Source: Mesorhizobium sp. B2-1-1 (GTDB taxonomy: Bacteria > Pseudomonadota > Alphaproteobacteria > Rhizobiales > Rhizobiaceae). From it: a stretch of 64,000 bases of DNA. The notes beneath the pieces were generated by a model that worked only from the letters and a program-made list of their open reading frames with translations, searched no databases and was not told where the DNA came from. The position numbers and the translations under genes are program-made. The stretch spans positions 4,595,501 through 4,659,500 of the forward strand of contig NZ_CP083954.1 of NCBI RefSeq assembly GCF_006442975.2. Direction: 5' to 3'. The stretch's first letter is position 1, and the number at the start of each line of letters is the position of its first letter. Of the stretch, positions 29,468-38,975 are shown one piece after another.

Positions 29468-30568
29468 CTAGAGAATCTCGGTCTTGGCGATGTGGATGCC
29501 AAAACCTTCGAGGCCGACATAGTGGCGCTCGCGCGAGGCGATCAGCTTGATCGAGGAAATGCCGAGATCCTTCAGGATCTGCGCGCCGAGCCCGATCTCG
29601 CGCCATTCATTCTCGCGGCGGCGCGCCTCTTCGTGATCCTCGCGGTCGCCGCTCGCCGGCCGGTTGCGCTCCTGGTGGGCGACGCCGACCGAGCCCTCGC
29701 GCAGATAGACGATGACGCCGCGCTTGCGCTCGCCCATCGCCTTCATGATGCCGTCCAGCCGGTGGCTGGTGCCGAAGACGTCCGTCACCACGTCCTCGGA
29801 GTGCAGACGCACAGGCACCTCTTCTCCGTCGCGGATGTCGCCGAAGACGACGGCGACATGGTGCATGGAATCCCAGGGCAGCGTGTAAGTGAAGACCTGC
29901 GCCTTGCCGCCGAGCGTGTCGATCTCGGAGCATGCCACGCGTTCGACCAGCGTTTCCTTGCGTTGCCGGTAAGCAATGAGGTCGGCGACAGAAACCTGCT
30001 TGAGGCCGTGCTCCTCGGCAAAAGCCGCGACCTGCGGGCCGCGCTTGACGGTGCCGTCGTCATTGACCAGTTCCGAGATCACGCCGATCGGCGGCAGGCC
30101 GGCGAGCTTGCACAGATCGACGGCCGCCTCGGTATGGCCCGAACGCATCAGCACGCCGCCTTCGCGCGCGATGAGCGGGAAGATGTGGCCGGGGCGGACG
30201 AAATCGGAGGCGCCGACATTGCCGTTGGCGAGATTGCGCACGGTCAGCGTGCGGTCGTCGGCCGAAATGCCTGTCGTGGTACCATGCTTGAAATCGACGC
30301 TGACGGTGAAGGCGGTGGTGTGCGCCGAATCATTGTCGGCGACCATCGGCGCAAGGTTGAGGCGCTTGGCCTCCTCGCGCGGCATCGGCGTGCAGACGAT
30401 GCCCGAAGTGTTGCGCACGATGAAGGCCATCTTTTCCGGCGTGCAATGGACGGCGGCGACGATCAGGTCGCCCTCGTTCTCGCGCCCGTCATCATCCATG
30501 ACGACGACGATCTCGCCGCGCTCGAAAGCCCGGATTGCTTCGACGATCTTCTTCTGGTCGTAAGACAT
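29468..30568 (-). CDS. ribB: 3,4-dihydroxy-2-butanone 4-phosphate synthase with degenerate GTP cyclohydrolase II domain (RibBX type)
   Basis: In this 366-residue protein, residues 1-205 form RibB, which converts ribulose 5-phosphate to the four-carbon precursor of riboflavin. Visible sites are VVMDDDGRENEGDLIVAA, CTPMPREEA and FPLIAREGGVLMRSGHTEAAVDLCKLAG. Residues 206-366 resemble RibA, but the zinc cysteines are missing: the family's HSECLTGDVFGSLRCDCG region reads HSEDVVTDVFGTSHRLDG. The cyclohydrolase half is therefore unlikely to be active. RibB proteins with such altered partners (RibBX) are known in Proteobacteria. A separate RibA should exist elsewhere. Confidence 0.93.
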   Translation of the reverse strand: MSYDQKKIVEAIRAFERGEIVVVMDDDGRENEGDLIVAAVHCTPEKMAFIVRNTSGIVCTPMPREEAKRLNLAPMVADNDSAHTTAFTVSVDFKHGTTTGISADDRTLTVRNLANGNVGASDFVRPGHIFPLIAREGGVLMRSGHTEAAVDLCKLAGLPPIGVISELVNDDGTVKRGPQVAAFAEEHGLKQVSVADLIAYRQRKETLVERVACSEIDTLGGKAQVFTYTLPWDSMHHVAVVFGDIRDGEEVPVRLHSEDVVTDVFGTSHRLDGIMKAMGERKRGVIVYLREGSVGVAHQERNRPASGDREDHEEARRRENEWREIGLGAQILKDLGISSIKLIASRERHYVGLEGFGIHIAKTEIL

Positions 30569-30600
30569 GGAATGCTCGCTTCGCTCGCAAGGGAGTAGGG

Positions 30601-30694
30601 GAATAGGGCAGTAAGGCAGTAGGGGAAAGGAAAAATTGCTCGTCTCGCGGGCAGCTTAACAGACTGCCCTACTGCCCTACTGCCCTACTGCCTT
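30601..30694. repeat. GGCAGTA short-unit repeats forming an inverted pair at the end of aroC
   Basis: On the plus strand 30664-30692 repeats CCTACTG/CTGCCCTA units four times. The opposite arm at 30606-30625 reads AGGGCAGTAAGGCAGTAGGG, complementary to the first with one mismatch in twenty. The loop is about 40 bases. The aroC stop codon (30669-30671) lies inside the repeat, so the last few AroC residues are encoded by repeat units. The structure may act as a hairpin terminator-like element between aroC and ribB, without a clear T-tract. Confidence 0.7.
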
Positions 30695-31790
30695 CCTTAC
30701 CTGTCTGTCCTCGGTGCCGCAGATAATGGTCGGCGATTGCGCAGGCAACCATCGCCTCGCCGATCGGTACGGCGCGAATGCCCACACACGGATCATGGCG
30801 ACCCTTGGTCATCACTTCGACGTCGTTGCCGTCCTTGTCGATCGACTTCCGGGGCGTCAGGATCGAAGACGTCGGCTTGACGGCGAAGCGGGCGATGATC
30901 GCCTGGCCGGTCGAGATGCCGCCAAGGATGCCGCCGGCATTGTTGGACAGGAACACCGGCTGGCCGTCATTGCCGATGCGCATCTCGTCGGCATTCTGTT
31001 CGCCGGTGATGCGGGCGGCCTCGAAGCCGTTGCCGATCTCGACGCCCTTGACGGCGTTGATCGACATCAGGCCTGACGCGATATCCTGGTCGAGCTTTGC
31101 GTAGATCGGCGCGCCGAGGCCGGCCGGAACGCCGTCGGCGACGATCTCGATCACGGCGCCGACGGAGGAACCCGCCTTGCGGATGCCGTCGAGATAGCTC
31201 GTGAAAACGGGAACGGACGCCGGATCCGGCGTGAAGAACGGATTGTCCGCGTCGCCAATGAAATTCCAGTTCCAGTTGGCGCGGTCGATCGACTTCTCGC
31301 CCATCGATACCAGTGCACCGCGCACCACCATGCCCGGCACGACCTTGCGGGCGAGGGCTCCGGCGGCGACCCGAGCCGCGGTCTCGCGCGCCGAGGATCG
31401 GCCGCCGCCGCGATAGTCGCGCACGCCGTATTTGACGTCATAGGTGTAGTCCGCATGGCCCGGCCTGTACTGGCGGGCGATCTCTCCATAGTCCTTCGAG
31501 CGCTGGTCGACATTCTCGATCAGCATGGAGATCGGCGTACCTGTCGTGATCATCGTCTCGCCGTCATCGTCAAGGATGAAGCCCGACAGCACCTTCACTT
31601 CGTCAGGCTCACGGCGCTGCGTGACGAAGCGCGACTGTCCGGGCCGGCGCTTGTCGAGTTCGGCCTGGATTTCGTCACGCGTGAAGCGGATGCCGGGTGG
31701 GCAGCCGTCGACCACGCAGCCCAATGCGGCCCCATGGCTTTCGCCCCAGGTGGTGACGCGGAAAAGATGGCCGAACGTGTTGTGAGACAT
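30669..31790 (-). CDS. aroC: Chorismate synthase
   Basis: This 373-residue FMN-dependent lyase makes chorismate from EPSP, the last common step of aromatic synthesis. It begins [29 protein letters not shown] with the family's GESHG signature. [28 protein letters not shown] and the second signature near [17 protein letters not shown] are intact. The final residues after LRHRGQTG are encoded by a short tandem repeat and are probably dispensable. The start is well fixed by the conserved N-terminus. Confidence 0.97.
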   Translation of the reverse strand: MSHNTFGHLFRVTTWGESHGAALGCVVDGCPPGIRFTRDEIQAELDKRRPGQSRFVTQRREPDEVKVLSGFILDDDGETMITTGTPISMLIENVDQRSKDYGEIARQYRPGHADYTYDVKYGVRDYRGGGRSSARETAARVAAGALARKVVPGMVVRGALVSMGEKSIDRANWNWNFIGDADNPFFTPDPASVPVFTSYLDGIRKAGSSVGAVIEIVADGVPAGLGAPIYAKLDQDIASGLMSINAVKGVEIGNGFEAARITGEQNADEMRIGNDGQPVFLSNNAGGILGGISTGQAIIARFAVKPTSSILTPRKSIDKDGNDVEVMTKGRHDPCVGIRAVPIGEAMVACAIADHYLRHRGQTGKEGSRAVGQ

Positions 31791-31972
31791 CGCAAAGTGC
31801 CCTGCCCGGCATCGGAGCCGACTGAAGCCTGCCTTCTATTGGCGTTTTCCACAGGGGTCAAACCGTGATCTTCGGATTTAGTTTTGACACATTCGATTGG
31901 TTTCTGCTCTGCTCCATTCGCCGTTGAGGATCCGCCGCTACCCATGCCGGCGCAATACCAAAGAGGACGATG

Positions 31973-32233
31973 ATGCGTACCCTGATTGGCGCTGTTGCCG
32001 CCACATTCCTGCTTTGCACCGCCGCTTTCGCCGGGCAGACCGAAGGCCTGATCAAGAAGATCGACAAGGACGCGCTGACCCTGACGCTGGACGACGGCAA
32101 ATCCTACAAGCTGAACGCGGAAACCGATCTCGACGCGCTGAAGCCGGGCATGGACATCGTCATCGCCTATGACGTGACCAACGGCGAAAACGTCGTCACC
32201 GATATGCAGTTGCCTGACAGCGACTCCGACTAG
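31973..32233 (+). CDS. DUF1344 domain small exported protein
   Basis: This 86-residue protein has a signal peptide (MRTLIGAVAATFLLCTAAFAG) and a short mature part, QTEGLIKKIDKDALTLTLDDGKSYKLNAETDLDALKPGMDIVIAYD, matching DUF1344. This is a beta-rich fold common in rhizobia, of unknown function. Two consecutive ATGs exist. The second, at 31973, has the better spacing from AGAGGA. It is divergent from aroC. Confidence 0.88.
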   Translation: MRTLIGAVAATFLLCTAAFAGQTEGLIKKIDKDALTLTLDDGKSYKLNAETDLDALKPGMDIVIAYDVTNGENVVTDMQLPDSDSD

Positions 32234-32337
32234 GCTTCCAATGCAAATCGGCTGTTCGGCGTTTGTTGAGCCGTTACAGCCGTTTTATGCACCTGCGCCG
32301 GCAGCCTGCATGAGCCTTCCTGGATCGTGCCGGGTGC

Positions 32338-32925
32338 CTAAAGCCATCCCAAGGTGTCGCCTTCCAGCTTGAGCACGCGGTCCTGCGGTATCGCCAGCTT
32401 CGCCGCATCGTCCTCGGCCATGTCAAGCACGAAGCGAAACAAGGTGCGCATAACGCCGCCATGCGTCACGCAGACTGTCTGGCGCTCGAGCGCGTCGAAC
32501 CACGGCTTTACCCGTTCGAGTAGCATCTGGTAGCTCTCGGCATCTTTGCCCGGCGGCTGAAAATTCCATTTGTCCAGCGCACGGGTCCTGCTCGCACCCG
32601 GAAATTGCGTCTCCAACTCGGCAAAGGTGAAACCCTGCCAGTCGCCGAAATTCACTTCAACAAGGCGGGGGTCGGTCCCATAGGCAGCCGGGTCGAGCTT
32701 CATGGCGGCGCGAATGCGCTCCATGGTCTCGCGCGTGCGCCGCATCGGGCTGGCGACGAAATCGAACTCTGCTGGATTGGAGATCAGGTCAGCCAGCCGA
32801 TGCCCGTTTGCGCTCGCCTGCTCGCGGCCGAGCGCGTTGATGTCGGTATCGGCCTGCCCCTGAAGCCGGAATTCGGCATTCCACGCGGTCTGGCCGTGGC
32901 GCACGATATAAACCAGCGGGTACAT
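32338..32925 (-). CDS. Histidine phosphatase (phosphoglycerate mutase-like) family protein
   Basis: This is a 195-residue phosphatase of the branch with the RHG motif. YIVRHGQTAWNAEFRLQGQ gives the catalytic His and arginines near the N-terminus, and VTHGGVMRTLFR supplies the second histidine. LVEVNFGDWQGFTFAEL fits the family. The start at 32925 places the RHG motif at the expected distance from the N-terminus. A longer frame to 33012 would run into fabI. The substrate is unknown, with sugar phosphates being common. It follows fabI on the same strand. Confidence 0.92.
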   Translation of the reverse strand: MYPLVYIVRHGQTAWNAEFRLQGQADTDINALGREQASANGHRLADLISNPAEFDFVASPMRRTRETMERIRAAMKLDPAAYGTDPRLVEVNFGDWQGFTFAELETQFPGASRTRALDKWNFQPPGKDAESYQMLLERVKPWFDALERQTVCVTHGGVMRTLFRFVLDMAEDDAAKLAIPQDRVLKLEGDTLGWL

Positions 32926-32977
32926 CAGGTCTTCCGGAGGTCGGGCCAGGGCCTGGGCGGAGGATAGGCGGAGGGAG

Positions 32978-33796
32978 TTAATCCTTGACCGTCGAAATAT
33001 CGGGTGCGTCAACCGCCTTCATGCCGACGACGTGATAGCCGGAATCGACATGATGCACTTCGCCGGTGACGCCGCGCGACAGGTCGGACAGGAAATAGAC
33101 GCCGGAATCGCCGACCTCTTCCTGGGTGACCGTCTGCTTCAGCGGCGAATTGTATTCGTTCCACTTCAGGATGTAGCGGAAGTCACCGATGCCGGAAGCG
33201 GCCAGCGTCTTGATCGGGCCTGCCGAGATCGCGTTGACGCGGATCTTCTTGGCCCCGAGATCGACGGCGAGGTAGCGCACGCTGGCCTCGAGTGCGGCCT
33301 TGGCGACGCCCATGACGTTGTAATGCGGCATCACCTTTTCGGCGCCGTAATAGGTCAGCGTCAAAAGCGAACCGCCATCGGTCATCAGCGCCTCGGCGCG
33401 CTTGGCGATGGTGGTGAAGGAATAGACCGAAATGTCCATCGTGCGCAGGAAATTATCGCGCGTCGTCTCGACATAGCGGCCGGTCAGTTCGTCCTTGTCG
33501 GAAAAAGCGATGGCATGGACGAGGAAGTCGAGCTTGCCCCAATGATTGGCGACATTGGCGAAAACCTCGTCGAGGCTCGCCGGATCAGTTACATCGCAAT
33601 GGCCGGCGACAAAGGCGCCGAGTTCCGCGGCCAGTGGCTCGACCCGCTTCTTGAACGCTTCACCCTGATAGGTCAGCGCGATCTCGGCGCCGTGGTCGAC
33701 GCATGCCTTGGCGATGCCGTAGGCGATCGACCTGTTGTTGGCGACGCCGAGGATCAGGCCGCGTTTGCCGGCCATCAGGCCCTGTCCACCCGCCAT
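32978..33796 (-). CDS. fabI: Enoyl-[acyl-carrier-protein] reductase (NADH)
   Basis: This 272-residue short-chain dehydrogenase-fold enzyme completes each cycle of fatty acid elongation. MAGKRGLILGVANNRSIAYGIAKAC contains the NAD site typical of FabI, and the catalytic Tyr-Lys pair lies in YYGAEKVMPHYNVMGVAKAALEASVRYLA. NAISAGPIKTLAASGIGDF and the acyl-pocket loop are conserved. It is the target of triclosan and related inhibitors in other bacteria. It is divergent from nothing but preceded by the DnaJ-like gene about 100 bases away on the same strand. Confidence 0.96.
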   Translation of the reverse strand: MAGGQGLMAGKRGLILGVANNRSIAYGIAKACVDHGAEIALTYQGEAFKKRVEPLAAELGAFVAGHCDVTDPASLDEVFANVANHWGKLDFLVHAIAFSDKDELTGRYVETTRDNFLRTMDISVYSFTTIAKRAEALMTDGGSLLTLTYYGAEKVMPHYNVMGVAKAALEASVRYLAVDLGAKKIRVNAISAGPIKTLAASGIGDFRYILKWNEYNSPLKQTVTQEEVGDSGVYFLSDLSRGVTGEVHHVDSGYHVVGMKAVDAPDISTVKD

Positions 33797-33901
33797 ATGC
33801 GTGCTCTCCGCAAGATTTCTTATTTGTGGAGAGCCCTATCGCACAGGCACAGAGCCCCTTCAAGCGCTCAAACGGGACAGTTCGGGGACAAGAGCCGCCA
33901 A

Positions 33902-34849
33902 TCAGCCTTTTTGGCTGCGCAACAGCCCTTCGAGCGCGCTGTCGCCGCCTTCTGGCAGCATGATGCGCACATGGGCGTAGAGATCACCGTGGCCGCCGGC
34001 CTTTTCCGGCAGGCCCCTGCCCTTCAGGCGCAGGACCTTGTCCGAACTCGACCAGGCGGGAACGTTGACCGCGAGCTTGCCGGTCGGCGTTTCGACGGCC
34101 ACCTTGGCGCCAAGCACGGCATCGGCCAGCCCCACCGGCAAATCGGCATGCAGGTCGCGGCCCTCCAGGCGGTAGCGCGGATGCCGGCGGAAGCGGATCT
34201 TGACCAACGCGTCGCCGGGCTGGCCCGGCCCTTGCTCGCCCTGCCCCTTCAGCCGGATGGTCTGCCCGTCCTCGACATAGGCCGGCAGCTTGACCGCCAC
34301 CTTGCGACCGTCAGGGAACATCGCCGTGACCTTTTCAGCGTTCGCCGCTTCCTCGATGGTAATGTCGAGCGTGACATTGAGGTCGGCGGCGGTTGCCGGC
34401 TGGCGGCGGTCACCCATTCCTGCCCCGCTTTGGCCGGGGCCGCGCGAGCCGGAGAAGACGTCGCCAAAAATCTGGCTGAAGATATCGCTGTTGCCATCGA
34501 ACGGATCGCCGCCAGGGCGTCCGGAGCGGAACTCGAATCGCGAACCGCCGGCTCCCTGCTGCTGGCGGCGAAAACCGCCGAAGGGGTCACCGCCACCGGG
34601 GGCGCCCTCGAAGCCCTGGAAACGCGGCTTGCCGTCGGCGTCGATCTCGCCGCGATCGAAAGCGGCACGGGTCTTCTCGTCGCCGACGATCTCATAGGCC
34701 TGATTGGCCGCGGCAAAACGGTCCTTCGCCTTGGGATCATTCGGATTCTGGTCCGGATGATGCTTCTTGGCGAGTTTGCGGTACGCCGATTTTATGTCCT
34801 TGGCCGATGCGTTCTTTGCAACGCCCAGCACCTCATAGGGGTCGCGCAT
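33902..34849 (-). CDS. DnaJ-class co-chaperone without zinc finger (CbpA-like)
   Basis: In this 315-residue protein, an N-terminal J domain (residues 1-70) begins [24 protein letters not shown] and contains the essential HPD in [11 protein letters not shown] Gly/Phe-rich linker follows, with [15 protein letters not shown] and [11 protein letters not shown]. The C-terminal substrate-binding domain lacks the four CxxCxGxG zinc repeats of DnaJ proper, placing it with CbpA-type proteins. It would stimulate DnaK ATPase. It shares the strand with fabI. Confidence 0.92.
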   Translation of the reverse strand: MRDPYEVLGVAKNASAKDIKSAYRKLAKKHHPDQNPNDPKAKDRFAAANQAYEIVGDEKTRAAFDRGEIDADGKPRFQGFEGAPGGGDPFGGFRRQQQGAGGSRFEFRSGRPGGDPFDGNSDIFSQIFGDVFSGSRGPGQSGAGMGDRRQPATAADLNVTLDITIEEAANAEKVTAMFPDGRKVAVKLPAYVEDGQTIRLKGQGEQGPGQPGDALVKIRFRRHPRYRLEGRDLHADLPVGLADAVLGAKVAVETPTGKLAVNVPAWSSSDKVLRLKGRGLPEKAGGHGDLYAHVRIMLPEGGDSALEGLLRSQKG

Positions 34850-34948
34850 GCTTCCTGCCCTGGAGAAAGAGTGAGTCCATAGTCGCCTCTTATATGCGCT
34901 CGCATAGGAAGAAATTCCAGTGCTGGACGTTATTTCAGAGGTGGAAGA

Positions 34949-35410
34949 TCAAAGCGCCCTGAAGTCCTGCATACGCCAGCCGCCGGCGCTGGCCAGGCAA
35001 AGTTCGCCCGCGAACATGGCAACGCCGTCAAAGCTTTCGCGCGAAGCCTTGAAGCGGCGGCAGGTCTGACCCCCGTCCTTCAATTCCGCCAGTTCGGTGA
35101 TGGAGCCGCGCGAACCCGTACCGGCATTGGCCCACGGCACGGCTTGACCGCCGAGCTGCTCGATGTCGGCGGAGGACACCGCGTTGCCGATCGTCGTCTG
35201 GTCGGAATCGCGGTCCGAATCGGCCGACGCGGCTGGAGCCGAAATGCTGCCGGTCAGGATCGAGCGATCGACCTCGGCTTTTTGCAGGCTGAAGCCGCCC
35301 GCGCCACATGCGGCAAGCGGCAAGGCAATCATCACGATCGCGGCTTTGGCGCTGGCTGAAGCAAATAGGCTGCCTTGCCTGCTGTCAAAAGCTTGCGCGA
35401 TACGCGACAA
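34949..35410 (-). CDS. Predicted lipoprotein, RT0821/Lpp0805 surface-protein-like
   Basis: A TTG at 35410 preceded by AGGGGAGGT gives 153 residues with a basic N-terminus, a hydrophobic stretch [14 protein letters not shown] carrying a lipobox (LAAC), and a mature part [31 protein letters not shown] with a late [22 protein letters not shown] segment. The latter resembles the rickettsial-type RT0821/Lpp0805 surface-protein family. The role is unknown. Longer frames to 35623 run into the divergent pdxH gene and are not supported. Confidence 0.72.
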   Translation of the reverse strand: MSRIAQAFDSRQGSLFASASAKAAIVMIALPLAACGAGGFSLQKAEVDRSILTGSISAPAASADSDRDSDQTTIGNAVSSADIEQLGGQAVPWANAGTGSRGSITELAELKDGGQTCRRFKASRESFDGVAMFAGELCLASAGGWRMQDFRAL

Positions 35411-35450
35411 TCGGCAACCTCCCCTGTTTGATGAAAATTTGAGAAAAACT

Positions 35451-36068
35451 ATGAGTGAGACTGAGTTAACAAGCGGTGACTTTACCGAGGCCGCCGAGCC
35501 GTTTCGCCTTTTTGCCGCATGGCTGGACGACGCCACCAAAAGCGAAATGAACGACCCCAACGGCGTGGCGTTGGCAACCGTCGATGCCGAGGGCATGCCG
35601 GATGTGCGGATGGTGCTGCTCAAGGGCTTCGATGAGAGCGGCTTTGTGTTCTACACGAATTTCGAAAGCGCCAAGGGCCGGGAGATCCTGGGCAGCATGA
35701 AGGCGGCGATGTGCTTCCACTGGAAATCGCTGCGCCGCCAGGTGCGCGTGCGCGGGCCGGTGGAGATCGTCAGCGATGCCGAGGCCGACGCCTATTACGC
35801 GACACGGCCGCGCGGCAGCCGCATCGGCGCCTGGGCCTCGAAACAGTCGCGGCCGCTGGAAAGCCGGTTCGCGCTGGAAAAGGCGGTGGCCGAATACACG
35901 GCCCGCTACGCCATCGGCGAGATTCCGCGCCCAAAACACTGGTCGGGTTTCCGCATCGTGCCGAAGACGATCGAGTTCTGGCACGACAGGCCGTTTCGGC
36001 TGCATGACCGCGTGGTGTTTTCGCGCAATGCCGGGGGCGGTTGGGAGAAGACGCGGCTTTATCCCTGA
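35451..36068 (+). CDS. pdxH: Pyridoxamine 5'-phosphate oxidase
   Basis: This 205-residue FMN enzyme oxidises pyridoxamine or pyridoxine phosphate to pyridoxal phosphate. Conserved stretches are [57 protein letters not shown], and the terminal [17 protein letters not shown]...W-RLYP. Start at 35451 ([18 protein letters not shown]) is the conserved one. The longer frame to 35163 overlaps the lipoprotein gene. Only about 40 bases separate it from that divergent gene, so promoters overlap. Confidence 0.96.
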   Translation: MSETELTSGDFTEAAEPFRLFAAWLDDATKSEMNDPNGVALATVDAEGMPDVRMVLLKGFDESGFVFYTNFESAKGREILGSMKAAMCFHWKSLRRQVRVRGPVEIVSDAEADAYYATRPRGSRIGAWASKQSRPLESRFALEKAVAEYTARYAIGEIPRPKHWSGFRIVPKTIEFWHDRPFRLHDRVVFSRNAGGGWEKTRLYP

Positions 36069-36150
36069 GTTTGTAAACTAGCGCCGACATCCTCACTGCG
36101 CCTAGCCCGGGCTGGCCAGTGGCGACCGAGGCACGCGGGATAGGTCGGCG

Positions 36151-36200
36151 CTCCACCCCACCCGACCCTGCGGGCCGACCTCCCCATCTAGGGGAGGCGG
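36151..36200 (-). repeat. Palindromic interspersed repeat copy A
   Basis: On the minus strand this reads CCTCCCC-TAGAT-GGGGAGG followed by TCGGCCCGCAGGGTCGGGTGGGG. It is the same two-hairpin pattern as the copies around 51.9 and 52.4 kb. It lies alone between pdxH and the enoyl-CoA hydratase gene, which converge. A role in transcription termination or mRNA stability is possible. Confidence 0.75.
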
Positions 36201-36209
36201 GGGGCCGAA

Positions 36210-36959
36210 CTATTTTTTTCTGGTCATGAATGCCGTCAGTGCAGCGCGGGCTTCGTCCGATTTCAGCCGCTCGCGAAAATGCTCGCTTTCCACGTTGATG
36301 CGGGCGACGAGGTCCTCGCGAGAGCCGCGCATCAGGTCGCGCGCGATCCTGAGCGCCTGCGGCGGCTTGGCGGCGATCTGGCCGGCGGCCGCCAGAACCG
36401 ACGCCTCCAGCGCTCCTTCCTCGACAACTTCGTAGATCAGACCAGCGGCCTTGGCGCGTTCGGCCGAGAAGCCTTCGCCAAGGCCGAGCAGCGCGAACGC
36501 GCCCTGCTGGCCCAGGATGCGCGGCGCCAGCAGGCTCGATCCCGCTTCGGGCACAAGGCCGAGGTCGACGAAGGGTGTCCTGAACACGGTGCGCGGCGTG
36601 GCGAAGGTCAGGTCGCAGTGCAAATTGAGCGTGGTGCCGATGCCGACCGCGATGCCGTCGACACCGGAGACGATGGGTTTTGCGACCCTGGCCAGCGCCA
36701 TCAGGAAATCCCAGACTTCCGTGCCGCCTTCGCCGCCAGTGGCGACGACCATGAAATCGGCGAGGTCGTTGCCGGAGGAGAAGGCACCGGGCACGCCGAG
36801 AAAGACATGGACGCGAATTGCCGGATCCGCATCCCCTTCGGCCAAGGTTTGCGACATCTTGGCGTACATGGCGCGCGTCAGCGCGTTCTTCTTGTCCGGG
36901 CGGTTTATGCGGATGATCTGGATGGCGCCCTGGCGCTCGACGAGGATATGGTCTGTCAC
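36210..36959 (-). CDS. Enoyl-CoA hydratase/isomerase family protein
   Basis: This 249-residue crotonase-fold protein begins MTDHILVERQGAIQIIRINRPDKKNALTRAMY. The oxyanion-hole region is GVPGAFSSGNDLADF and GVDGIAVGIGTTLNLHCDLTFA. FRTPFVDLGLVPEAGSSLLAPRILG has Glu at the position used for hydration. Family members hydrate trans-2-enoyl-CoA or isomerise related esters. It is 19 bases downstream of a large acyl-CoA dehydrogenase gene, giving two consecutive beta-oxidation steps in one unit. Confidence 0.92.
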   Translation of the reverse strand: MTDHILVERQGAIQIIRINRPDKKNALTRAMYAKMSQTLAEGDADPAIRVHVFLGVPGAFSSGNDLADFMVVATGGEGGTEVWDFLMALARVAKPIVSGVDGIAVGIGTTLNLHCDLTFATPRTVFRTPFVDLGLVPEAGSSLLAPRILGQQGAFALLGLGEGFSAERAKAAGLIYEVVEEGALEASVLAAAGQIAAKPPQALRIARDLMRGSREDLVARINVESEHFRERLKSDEARAALTAFMTRKK

Positions 36960-36978
36960 GGTTCTTTCCTTGTGAACG

Positions 36979-38748
36979 TCAGGCGGAAATCAATGTCTTG
37001 CCGGCAGCGGCGAGGCTTGCGGCGCCGTCGACAACGCGCTCCTTCAAGGCACCTGTCTCGCCGAGCAGGTTTTCGGCGAAGAAGCGGCAAAGGGCGATGC
37101 GGCCCTGATCGGCAACGGCGCCCCGCGCCAGGTAGGCGCCGCCGGCTGCAAGCGAGACCAGCCGGAGATAGGGTGTCGCGCCGGCAAGCGCCTCGCCAGT
37201 CCGGCCATCGGCCGACAGTTTTTGCAGGAAACGTGTCGCTTGCGTCAGATCGTCGAGCCCGCGGTCGAGAGCATCGGCCGTATGGCCAAACCCTTCGAGA
37301 TTCGATGTCCGCACGGCGCTGGCGACAGCGGCAAGCTCGGCGATGAAGCCGTGCACATGCTCGCCGCCGCCCAGCGGCAGTTTTCGGGTCACCAGATCGA
37401 TCGCCTGGATGCCGTTGGTGCCCTCGTAGATCGGCGCGATGCGGGCGTCGCGATAGAGTGCCGCAGCCCCCGTCTCCTCGATGAAACCCATGCCGCCATG
37501 GACCTGGACGCCAAGCGAGGCGACCTCGACGCCGATATCGGTGGAAAAAGCCTTGGCAAGCGGCGTCAACAGGTTGGCCCGGTCGCGCCAATGCGCCGCC
37601 TGGTCACCAGACGATACGCGCGCCAGGTCGATGGCATGGGCACAGGAATAGCTGATCGCCCGCGCGATCTGCGTCAGCGCCTTCATGGTCAGGAGATTGC
37701 GCTGCACGTCGGGGTGATGGACGATCGGCGCCATGCCGGCGCCGGCGTAATCCGCCGCCTTGCCCTGGCGGCGCTCATTGGCATAGGCGATCGCCTTCTG
37801 GGTCGCGGCTTCCGCGACCGCCACGCCCTGCATCCCGACGGCGAGGCGGGCATTGTTCATCATGGTGAACATGCAGGCCAGCCCCTTGTTCTCCTCGCCG
37901 ATCAGCCATCCGATGGCGCCGGGCTTGGCGCCCTGAAAACCGTCGCCATAGATCATGGTGCAGGTCGGAGAGGCATGGATGCCGAGCTTGTGCTCGAGGC
38001 CCGAACAGAAGACGTCGTTGCGTGCGCCAGGCGAGCCGTCCGCGCCGACCAGGAATTTCGGCACCAGGAAGAGCGAGATGCCGCGCGTGCCCGCAGGCGC
38101 GTCAGGCAGCCGCGCCAGTACCAGATGGACGATATTGTCGGTGAGATCATGCTCGCCATAGGTGATGAATATCTTCTGGCCGAAGATGCGGTAGGTGCCG
38201 TCGCGGGCGGGTTCGGCGCGCGTGCGCAAGGCAGCGAGGTCCGAGCCGGCCTGCGGCTCAGTCAGGTTCATCGTGCCCATCCACTCGCCGGAGACGAGCT
38301 TTGCGAGATACTTGGCCTTGAGCTCTTCCGAAGCGTGCTTGTCGAGCGCCTCGACCGCACCCATGGTCAGCGTCGGGCCAATGCCGAAGGCCATGGCGGC
38401 GGAATTCCACATTTCGAGCGCGGCGACGCCGAGCATGGTCGGAAGCGCCTGCCCGCCATATCCTTCCGGGCCGGAGAGCGCGTTCCAGCCGCCGTCGATC
38501 CAGCGGCGATAAAGTTCCTTCCAGCCCGGCGGCATGGTCACTGCCGCGTCCTTCAGCACCGCGCCGTGCTCGTCGCCGATCTTGTAGAGCGGCGCGACCT
38601 CTTCGGTGGCGAAGCGGCCGGCCTCGCTAAGAACGGCGTCGACGAGATCCTCGCCGAGATCGCCGAACGTGCCGTCATCGAGGGCAGGCTTCAGGCCGGC
38701 CACATGCTTGAGGGTGAACGCGATGTCCTCGACCGGTGCCAGATACAT
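36979..38748 (-). CDS. Acyl-CoA dehydrogenase, long form with extra C-terminal domain
   Basis: This is a 589-residue flavoprotein. The start at 38748 (MYLAPVEDIAFTLKHVAG) is the usual start of this subclass. The longer frame to 38943 is not. The core has MNLTEPQAGSDLAALRTRAE, ITYGEHDLTDNIVHLVLAR, and LYRDARIAPIYEGTNGIQAIDLVTRK, in which the Glu of YEGTNGIQ is the usual catalytic base. About 130 residues beyond the core form the acetyl-CoA dehydrogenase-like C-terminal domain. Such enzymes oxidise fatty or branched acyl-CoA. Chain length is unknown. It heads the unit with the hydratase. Confidence 0.93.
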   Translation of the reverse strand: MYLAPVEDIAFTLKHVAGLKPALDDGTFGDLGEDLVDAVLSEAGRFATEEVAPLYKIGDEHGAVLKDAAVTMPPGWKELYRRWIDGGWNALSGPEGYGGQALPTMLGVAALEMWNSAAMAFGIGPTLTMGAVEALDKHASEELKAKYLAKLVSGEWMGTMNLTEPQAGSDLAALRTRAEPARDGTYRIFGQKIFITYGEHDLTDNIVHLVLARLPDAPAGTRGISLFLVPKFLVGADGSPGARNDVFCSGLEHKLGIHASPTCTMIYGDGFQGAKPGAIGWLIGEENKGLACMFTMMNNARLAVGMQGVAVAEAATQKAIAYANERRQGKAADYAGAGMAPIVHHPDVQRNLLTMKALTQIARAISYSCAHAIDLARVSSGDQAAHWRDRANLLTPLAKAFSTDIGVEVASLGVQVHGGMGFIEETGAAALYRDARIAPIYEGTNGIQAIDLVTRKLPLGGGEHVHGFIAELAAVASAVRTSNLEGFGHTADALDRGLDDLTQATRFLQKLSADGRTGEALAGATPYLRLVSLAAGGAYLARGAVADQGRIALCRFFAENLLGETGALKERVVDGAASLAAAGKTLISA

Positions 38749-38975
38749 GCCGCTCGCTCCTCCTGATGCATCGGCCAGGCTGATCCTAGGACCTGAGTGG
38801 GACCTGCTTGCCACACACCGTATTCGCCTTTGGGCGATCGCCCATCTTCTTTTTACGTAAACGTCAAATTTTGTCACGCTGATTTTGCAATCGCGCCGGC
38901 TCGTATTAAATGCGATGGACGCCGGGTCAAAATCGACCGGCAACAGACCAGAACCAGCCGACTGGAAACCAACTC

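Noticed and set aside
37222..38766. 514-codon open frame antisense to the acyl-CoA dehydrogenase
   Set aside because: Same cause: a composition shadow with no domain content.
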